A DNA stretch of 64,000 nt from positions 5,084,001 through 5,148,000 of the forward strand of contig NZ_CP061379.1 of assembly GCF_015624505.1 (NCBI RefSeq). Reading direction: 5' to 3'. A program made the position numbers and the translations under genes. How positions within the stretch are numbered: the first letter of the stretch is position 1; each line of letters begins with the position of its first letter. The stretch comes from Bradyrhizobium commune (GTDB taxonomy: Bacteria > Pseudomonadota > Alphaproteobacteria > Rhizobiales > Xanthobacteraceae). This document shows, piece by piece, positions 58,622 through 64,000 of this stretch. Under the pieces are notes generated by a model. That model was not told the DNA's origin, ran no database searches, and worked only from the letters and a program-made list of their open reading frames with translations.

Positions 58622-59303
58622 CACATTTCCATTCCATGATCCACCGGCCGCACGGGCCATGACGATTGCGCAACAGCTCGACATCGAAGCGCGGCGCGCC
58701 CCAGGCGCTCCACGCCGGGCCTGGCGGCGAATGCGCCGCGCGCAGCATCCATCGCGTCTCCGCGGTCGAGGGCAGCGGCTGCGCGGCCATCCGCAGCAGC
58801 AGGCCGGTGACGCCGGAAGATTGCGCGGCCAGCGTCAGCTTGCGGCTCGCCACGAGATCGAACTGTCGCGTCTCACCCCAGAGCTCGAGCACGACCGCGC
58901 CGAGCGCATCGCAGGCGAGCGCATCGGCCGAGGTGCGCAGCGCGCTCTCCACGTCAGCCGCACGCACCATCACCACGCGGCGCGGATCGAGGCCGAGCTC
59001 GGCGAGCCCGCTCATCGACAACGCGCCGGTTTCAAGTTCGGAAAAATCCTGCCGCACCCACAGCAGCGGCCGGCGCGCCGTCACGCGGCCCGCAAGCCCG
59101 GTGACGAATCCCGTCGCGGCCGCGCCTTGAGACCCAGCGCAAAACACCTCGTGGATCGCCGCGCGCGCGAGCCCGCCTTGCAGCGCGCAGTCCACCTCGC
59201 CGTAGCCGAGCGCGACGCGATCGCGATGGTGCACGACCTCCGCCGTCTCGATCCGTTCGATCTGGCTGCGCAAGGTCGCAAGCGCGCTCATGCGTGCGCT
59301 CAT
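58518..59303 (-). CDS. imuA: ImuA, SOS mutasome accessory protein
   Basis: A 261-residue ImuA protein, the RecA/SulA-like factor first in the mutasome operon. Starts at 59303 and 59291 are both ATG; 59303 is used. Features are RDRVALGYGEVDCALQGGLA and RAAIHEVFCAG near the N-terminus, LLWVRQDFSELETGALSMSG, and RRVVMVRAADVESALRTSAD. The C-terminal tail overlaps imuB by 104 bp in another frame and is basic and Pro-rich (QPVAAAPAHRPDPAVLQRRR). A LexA box lies 67 bp upstream (59370-59384), so the operon should be induced by DNA damage. Confidence 0.9.
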   Translation of the reverse strand: MSARMSALATLRSQIERIETAEVVHHRDRVALGYGEVDCALQGGLARAAIHEVFCAGSQGAAATGFVTGLAGRVTARRPLLWVRQDFSELETGALSMSGLAELGLDPRRVVMVRAADVESALRTSADALACDALGAVVLELWGETRQFDLVASRKLTLAAQSSGVTGLLLRMAAQPLPSTAETRWMLRAAHSPPGPAWSAWGAPRFDVELLRNRHGPCGRWIMEWKCDECQFSEPSAYPQPVAAAPAHRPDPAVLQRRRAS

Positions 59304-59369
59304 GCTCGCCGCTCCTTCAGGGGTGATTGCCGAGGCTCGCAAAAATAAGAACCTGCGGCTGGCTCATTT

Positions 59370-59384
59370 GTTCATGATATGTTC
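59370..59384. promoter_or_regulatory. LexA box (GTTC-N7-GTTC) between imuA and the radical SAM gene
   Basis: GTTCATGATATGTTC matches the alphaproteobacterial LexA consensus GTTC-N7-GTTC exactly. It is a direct-repeat site, so it reads GAAC-N7-GAAC on the other strand. It is 67 bp from the imuA start and 83 bp from the radical SAM gene start, so one LexA dimer could repress both divergent operons. Confidence 0.88.
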
Positions 59385-59466
59385 TAATATAAAGCTAACA
59401 GGCCGGCTTGAGTCAATCGAATTGGCGTTCAGTCGGATTCGTAAGCTGAATCAAAGGGATTTTGGG

Positions 59467-60702
59467 ATGGACGTACAACGCAAGCTGGAGATTCTGGCGG
59501 ACGCCGCCAAATACGATGCGTCCTGCGCCTCCAGCGGCACCGAGCAGCGGGATTCCAGCGACGGCAAGGGCATGGGCTCGACCGCACCGGGCATGGGGAT
59601 CTGCCATTCCTACGCGCCGGACGGCCGCTGCATCTCCCTGCTCAAGGTGCTGCTGACCAACGCCTGCAATTACGACTGCCTCTATTGTGTCAACCGCGCC
59701 TCCTCCAACGTGCCGCGCGCCCGCTTCACCATCGACGAGGTGGTCAAGCTCACGCTCGACTTCTACCGGCGCAACTACATCGAGGGACTGTTTCTCTCCT
59801 CCGGCATCATCCGCAGCCCTGACTACACGATGGAGCAAGTGGTCAGCGTCGCACGAAAGCTGCGCGAGGAGCATCACTTCCGCGGCTACATCCATCTGAA
59901 GACCATTCCCGAAGCCGACGACGCGCTGATCGCGGAGGCCGGCAAATATGCCGACCGCCTCTCCATCAATATCGAAATGCCCGAGGAGACGAGCCTCCAG
60001 CAATTCGCGCCGGAGAAGGACGTGCGCGCGATCCGTCGCACCATGGGGCGGCTGCGGCTGAAGCTCGACGAAGCCGAGGACAGCCGCAGCGCGAAGACGA
60101 AAGCAAAACCGCAGCGCTTTGCGCCGGCCGGCCAGAGCACGCAGATGATCGTCGGCGCCGACGGTGCGAACGACCACACCATTCTCCGCACCAGCGCCAA
60201 TCTCTACGGCTCCTACCGGCTGCGGCGCGTCTATTACTCCGCCTTCAGCCCGATTCCCGATGCCAGTCGCGCCTTGCCGCTGCGCGCGCCGCCGCTGCTG
60301 CGCGAGCACCGGCTCTACCAGGCCGACTGGCTGATGCGGTTCTACGGCTTCGACGTCGGCGAGATCGTCGACGACAGCGCGATGCTGCCGCTCGACATCG
60401 ATCCAAAACTCGCCTGGGCGCTCCGCCACCGCGACCGCTTTCCGCTCGATGTCAACCGCGCCAGCCGCGAGGAGCTGTTGCGCGTGCCCGGCTTCGGCAC
60501 CAAGGCGGTCGAGCGCATCATCGCGACGCGACGCGCCACCACGATCCGCCTCGCCGATCTGGCGCGGCTGCATGTGCCCCGACACAAGGCGCTGCCGTTC
60601 ATCGTGCTGAGCGATCACCGGCCCGCGCCGCATCGTCTCGATGCAGCCGGGCTGATCGAGCGGTTCAAGCCGAAGGCAACGCAATTGGGATTTGGCTTCT
60701 GA
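59467..60702 (+). CDS. Putative DNA modification/repair radical SAM protein (TIGR03916-like)
   Basis: A 411-residue protein from the ATG at 59467, with AAGGGA placed 7 nt upstream. The radical SAM cluster is Cys67, Cys71 and Cys74 (CNYDCLYC), preceded by KVLLTNA and followed by the SAM-binding barrel. A helix-hairpin-helix motif near the C-terminus (LDVNRASREELLRVPGFGTK) suggests contact with DNA. Proteins of this type are annotated as putative DNA modification/repair radical SAM proteins and regularly occur next to the UdgX-fusion gene, as here (4-bp overlap-type junction at 60700-60702). The reaction is not known. The LexA box upstream implies damage induction. Confidence 0.88.
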   Translation: MDVQRKLEILADAAKYDASCASSGTEQRDSSDGKGMGSTAPGMGICHSYAPDGRCISLLKVLLTNACNYDCLYCVNRASSNVPRARFTIDEVVKLTLDFYRRNYIEGLFLSSGIIRSPDYTMEQVVSVARKLREEHHFRGYIHLKTIPEADDALIAEAGKYADRLSINIEMPEETSLQQFAPEKDVRAIRRTMGRLRLKLDEAEDSRSAKTKAKPQRFAPAGQSTQMIVGADGANDHTILRTSANLYGSYRLRRVYYSAFSPIPDASRALPLRAPPLLREHRLYQADWLMRFYGFDVGEIVDDSAMLPLDIDPKLAWALRHRDRFPLDVNRASREELLRVPGFGTKAVERIIATRRATTIRLADLARLHVPRHKALPFIVLSDHRPAPHRLDAAGLIERFKPKATQLGFGF

Positions 60703-62144
60703 TGCAGTACATCACCCTCGATACCGAAACCGATTTCGACGGCTGGCGCAAAGCCGCGCGTAGCCTCGTGCTTCACCACGTGACGCCCACCGATGTCACC
60801 TGGACCGTGCAGGGCGGCGAAGCGGAATTGTTCGCGCCGCCAGCACCGTCTCCGATCCTTGAGGTGAATGACGGCACTTTCAACGTCTCGGCAAAATTCG
60901 TCGACCTCGCCCAGGCTGCAATCCTGCATTGCGATCCCGAGCGCTTTGCGATCCTCTATCGCCTGCTGTTTCGGCTAAAGGACAATCACGATCTCATCGA
61001 GGTCGCGACCGATCCCGACGTCGCGCAGGTCACGGCGATGGCAAGAGCCGTTCATCGCGACGAGCACAAGATGCACGCCTTCGTGCGCTTCCGCGAGATC
61101 GGCAGGGAGCGTGCGGCACATTACGTCGCCTGGTTCGAGCCGGAGCATCACATCGTCGAGCTCGCCGCGCCGTTCTTCGCCAAGCGCTTTGCCGACATGC
61201 CCTGGTCGATCCTGACGCCCGACCTCTGTGCGCATTGGGATGGCCACGCGCTCTCGTTCACGCCGGGCGTCAGCAAGAGCGAGGCGCCCGGCGAAGACCG
61301 GCTTGAGGAAACCTGGCGGCGCTACTACGCCAGCATCTTCAATCCGGCGCGGTTGAAGGTGAAAGCGATGCAGACCGAGATGCCGAAGAAATACTGGAGG
61401 AACCTGCCCGAGGCATCGATCATTAAGCCCCTGATCGAGGACGCCGAGCGCATGACCGGCGCCATGATCGCCAAAGCCGCCGCCGATCCGCACAAGCCTC
61501 AAAAACGACCGGAGGCTCCGATGACACGCAAGCCCGCAGCCGACGATCTCGACGCGCTCCGCGAGGAAGCCGCCCATTGCCGCGCCTGCCCGCTCTACAA
61601 GGACGCGACCCAGACCGTGTTCGGCGAAGGTCCGAAAGACGCCACCATCATGCTGGTCGGCGAGCAGCCCGGCGACAAGGAAGACCTCGTCGGCCATCCC
61701 TTCGTCGGCCCGGCCGGCCAGATGCTCGACCGGGCGTTGGAGGAAGCGGGCGTCGACCGCAAGACGGTCTATGTCACCAATGCGGTCAAGCACTTCAAAT
61801 TTCTGCCGCGTGGAAAAATCCGCTTGCATCAGAAGCCGGCAACGCCGGAGATCAAAGCCTGCCGGCAATGGTATGAGCGCGAAGTCTCGGCGATCCAGCC
61901 CGATCTCATCGTGGCGATGGGCGCCACCGCCGCGCAAAGCGTGTTCGGCAAGATCACCCCGGTTGGCAAGACCCGCGGCCGGCTGATCGACCTTCCCGAC
62001 GGTCGCAAGGCGCTGGTGACGGTGCATCCGTCCTATCTGCTCCGGTTGCCGGGCCCGGAAGCCAAGGCACTGGAATATCAGCGCTTTGTCGAAGATCTAA
62101 AGATCGCCGCCGCTTTGCAGAAGAAAACCCCGCGCGCGGCTTGA
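60702..62144 (+). CDS. udgX: UdgX-type uracil-DNA binding protein fused to a TIGR03915 domain
   Basis: A 480-residue two-domain protein. The N-terminal half (about 1-260, with VLHHVTPTDVTWTVQGGEAE and KMHAFVRFREIGRERAAHYV) is the TIGR03915 type, of unknown function. The C-terminal half is UdgX: Cys293 and Cys296 (CRACPLYKDA) for its 4Fe-4S cluster, GEQPG at residues 320-324, the R-loop KIRLHQKP with His376, and VTVHPSYLLR. In UdgX the R-loop histidine forms a covalent bond with uracil-containing DNA. Overlaps the upstream radical SAM gene by one base; both likely share the LexA-controlled promoter. Confidence 0.9.
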   Translation: MQYITLDTETDFDGWRKAARSLVLHHVTPTDVTWTVQGGEAELFAPPAPSPILEVNDGTFNVSAKFVDLAQAAILHCDPERFAILYRLLFRLKDNHDLIEVATDPDVAQVTAMARAVHRDEHKMHAFVRFREIGRERAAHYVAWFEPEHHIVELAAPFFAKRFADMPWSILTPDLCAHWDGHALSFTPGVSKSEAPGEDRLEETWRRYYASIFNPARLKVKAMQTEMPKKYWRNLPEASIIKPLIEDAERMTGAMIAKAAADPHKPQKRPEAPMTRKPAADDLDALREEAAHCRACPLYKDATQTVFGEGPKDATIMLVGEQPGDKEDLVGHPFVGPAGQMLDRALEEAGVDRKTVYVTNAVKHFKFLPRGKIRLHQKPATPEIKACRQWYEREVSAIQPDLIVAMGATAAQSVFGKITPVGKTRGRLIDLPDGRKALVTVHPSYLLRLPGPEAKALEYQRFVEDLKIAAALQKKTPRAA

Positions 62145-62271
62145 CGCGCGTTCGCGCAGCATTGCGAGAGGCGGTGGAAAAGTTCCGCCATATCAACAGT
62201 TTTTCAACCATTTCAACTGGCTGTCACATGCCGCGCGCAAAATCGGAGGACTTGGGACAGGAGAATTTCCA

Positions 62272-63894
62272 ATGAGTGACGTTGCTTTGCCAGGCTCGAT
62301 CGAGCCGGCCTTGCGTAAGGGCCCCGACCTCGACGGCGGATTTCATCCGCTAACCGGCGTTATTTACATGGGCGTCGTCGCCGCGGCGCTGCTTTTCGTC
62401 GCCTACAGCATCTATGCCGACGTCGACGCGACCGGCACGCAGGTCAAGTCCATTGCACCCTTCCTCTTGCTCTTCGTGGCGCTGTTGATCGCGCTCGGCT
62501 TCGAGTTCGTGAACGGCTTCCACGATACCGCGAACGCAGTCGCGACCGTGATCTACACCCGCTCGCTACCTGCCCACATCGCCGTGGTTTGGTCCGGCAT
62601 GTTCAACCTGTTCGGCGTTCTGCTCTCCTCGGGCGCGGTCGCCTTCGGCATCGTGTCGCTGCTGCCGGTGGAATTGATCCTTCAGGTTGGCTCCGGCGCC
62701 GGCTTCGCGATGGTGTTCGCGCTCTTGATCGCAGCGATCATCTGGAACGTCGGCACCTGGTATTTCGGCCTGCCGGCCTCGAGCTCGCACACGTTGATCG
62801 GCTCGATCATGGGCGTCGGCATCACCAACGCGCTCTTGCGCGGCCGCAGCGGCACGTCGGGCGTCGACTGGTCGCAAGCAACCAACATCGGCAAGGCGCT
62901 CCTGCTGTCGCCGCTGTTCGGCTTCGCGCTCGCTGCGGTCCTGCTCTTGATCCTGCGCAGCGTGCTGCTGCGCGCCACGCCCGCCCTGTTCGGCGAGCCG
63001 AAGGGCGATCAGCCGCCGCCGTGGTGGATCCGCGGCATCCTGATCCTGACCTGCACGCTGGTGAGCTTCTTCCACGGCTCCAATGACGGCCAGAAGGGCA
63101 TGGGCCTGATCATGCTGATCCTGATCGGCACAGTGCCGACCGCCTATGCGCTCAACCGCGCGCTGCCGGCGAGCCAGATCGAAGCGTTCACCAAGAACTC
63201 GCAAGCCGCCAGCAAGGTCGTCGAAGCCAAGGCCGCCGGCTACAACGTAATCGGCGATCCGCGCCCCGCAGTGACCAGCTACGTCGCCACACGCGAAGTC
63301 AACGGGGGCACCTTCCCGTCACTCGCCGTGCTCATTCGCGATATCTCGACCCAGGTCACCAACTACGGGTCCTTCGCCAAGGTGCCGGCGGAACTCGTCG
63401 CCAACACCCGCAATGACATGTACCTCACCTCGGAAGCGCTCCGCTTCCTGATGAAGGACAAGGAAGCCGAGCTCAATGCCGACGACGTCGCCACGCTCAA
63501 CGCCTACAAGGGCTCGCTCGACAGCGCCACGAAGTTCATCCCGGGTTGGGTGAAGATCGCGGTCGCCATCGCGCTCGGCCTCGGCACCATGGTCGGCTGG
63601 AAGCGCATCGTCGTCACCGTCGGCGAGAAGATCGGCAAGACCCATCTGACCTATGCGCAGGGCGCCTGCGCCGAGATCACGGCGGCCGCCACCATCGCCG
63701 CCGCCGACGGCTACGGCCTGCCGGTGTCGACCACACACGTCTTGTCGTCAGGCATCGCGGGAACGATGGCCGCCAACGGCTCGGGCCTGCAAATGGCAAC
63801 GATCCGCAACATCGCCATGGCCTGGGTGCTGACACTGCCGGTCGCCATGATCATCTCCGGCGCGCTCTACTACTTCTTCTCGCACGTCTTCTGA
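62272..63894 (+). CDS. pit: Low-affinity inorganic phosphate transporter (PiT family)
   Basis: A 540-residue permease with about ten transmembrane helices and a hydrophilic loop of roughly 110 residues (about 310-420). The two PiT signatures are present: GFEFVNGFHDTANAVATVIY in the first half and GACAEITAAATIAAADGYGL with PVSTTHVLSSGIAGTM in the second. It should take up phosphate (as metal-phosphate) with protons. Such genes are often repressed by PhoB; a weak CTGTCAC half-site occurs near 62220 but is not enough. A strong terminator follows at 63916-63947. Confidence 0.95.
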   Translation: MSDVALPGSIEPALRKGPDLDGGFHPLTGVIYMGVVAAALLFVAYSIYADVDATGTQVKSIAPFLLLFVALLIALGFEFVNGFHDTANAVATVIYTRSLPAHIAVVWSGMFNLFGVLLSSGAVAFGIVSLLPVELILQVGSGAGFAMVFALLIAAIIWNVGTWYFGLPASSSHTLIGSIMGVGITNALLRGRSGTSGVDWSQATNIGKALLLSPLFGFALAAVLLLILRSVLLRATPALFGEPKGDQPPPWWIRGILILTCTLVSFFHGSNDGQKGMGLIMLILIGTVPTAYALNRALPASQIEAFTKNSQAASKVVEAKAAGYNVIGDPRPAVTSYVATREVNGGTFPSLAVLIRDISTQVTNYGSFAKVPAELVANTRNDMYLTSEALRFLMKDKEAELNADDVATLNAYKGSLDSATKFIPGWVKIAVAIALGLGTMVGWKRIVVTVGEKIGKTHLTYAQGACAEITAAATIAAADGYGLPVSTTHVLSSGIAGTMAANGSGLQMATIRNIAMAWVLTLPVAMIISGALYYFFSHVF

Positions 63895-63915
63895 GCGATC
63901 ACGTTACTCAACGAC

Positions 63916-63947
63916 AAAGGGCCCGCGCTCATCACGCGGGCCCTTTT
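63916..63947. terminator. Bidirectional Rho-independent terminator after pit
   Basis: AAAGGGCCCGCG (63916-63927) and CGCGGGCCCTTT (63935-63946) form a perfect 12-bp stem with a 7-nt loop, flanked by A and T runs, so it can work on both strands. It ends pit transcription and, from the other strand, that of the partial gene at the window end. Confidence 0.88.
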
Positions 63948-63968
63948 CCATTCGAACCGACTTGAGGC

Positions 63969-64000
63969 TTACGACGCCGCGAGCTGTTCCTCGACCAGCT
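63969..64000 (-). CDS. C-terminal end of a minus-strand gene (rest outside window)
   Basis: Read on the minus strand, a frame ends LVEEQLAAS before a TAA at 63971-63969. With the terminator just downstream this looks like the end of a gene converging on pit, but only about ten codons are visible and nothing can be said of its function. Confidence 0.3.
   Translation of the reverse strand, partial: LVEEQLAAS

Noticed and set aside
62214..62232. Possible PhoB box upstream of pit
   Set aside because: Only a single CTGTCAC half-site is visible, without the second repeat at the right spacing.

Overview
The window comes from a GC-rich alphaproteobacterium, almost certainly Bradyrhizobium or a close relative in the Nitrobacteraceae. 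The support is a MucR/Ros regulator, the TIGR03808/TIGR03809 pair, an alphaproteobacterial LexA box (GTTC-N7-GTTC), a SigF/NrsF-type sigma/anti-sigma pair with a Caulobacter-like promoter, DUF2336 proteins, and several palindromic repeats of the kind scattered through Bradyrhizobium genomes. I see no phage, insertion sequence, integrase, CRISPR array, rRNA or tRNA. This is ordinary chromosome, densely packed, with about 50 supportable genes on both strands.

Layout. 1-6.1 kb: the end of a DUF2336 gene, DUF1491, a peptidoglycan-binding membrane protein behind a PAS histidine kinase, DUF5330, SufE, MucR and a proline-rich membrane protein. 6.4-13.8 kb: two polyprenyl-sugar-type membrane glycosyltransferases (GT39, GT87), a class II aldolase, an M20 peptidase and a HerA-like ATPase. 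14.1-16.9 kb: two small conserved proteins and the folate operon folP-folB-folK. 17.0-26.1 kb: a methylmalonyl-CoA mutase region (small subunit, large subunit, MeaB chaperone GTPase) containing a GFA protein, a 63-residue ORF, a secreted DUF3298 protein, a TctC binding protein and an MNT/HEPN toxin-antitoxin pair, and ending with pyroglutamyl peptidase. 26.3-34.6 kb: TIGR03808/TIGR03809, an ECF sigma/anti-sigma/subtilase operon, a diguanylate cyclase and a full DUF2336 protein.

34.6-46.3 kb: a PaoABC-like periplasmic aldehyde oxidoreductase operon, a SigF/NrsF-like pair, a secreted Ala/Pro-rich protein, enoyl-CoA hydratase, acetyl-CoA hydrolase/transferase, a TolC-type outer membrane protein and a metal-dependent hydrolase. 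46.4-53.4 kb: a heavy-metal-type RND pump with its adaptor, a CaiB-type CoA transferase, a small membrane protein and an orphan HExxH protein. 53.6-62.1 kb: a DNA damage island, with imuA-imuB-dnaE2 reading one way and a radical SAM protein plus a UdgX fusion reading the other, around one LexA box. 62.3-63.9 kb: a Pit phosphate transporter.

The most notable region is 53.6-62.1 kb. One LexA box sits between the translesion mutasome operon and a divergent radical SAM/UdgX operon. The dnaE2 gene carries an in-frame 106-bp palindromic repeat that adds about 35 residues to the polymerase. Other points of interest are a HepT-like protein without the usual modifiable tyrosine, a MucR with two of four zinc ligands replaced, a sigma/anti-sigma operon that includes a subtilase, and a readable SigF promoter that corrects the start of the sigma gene.
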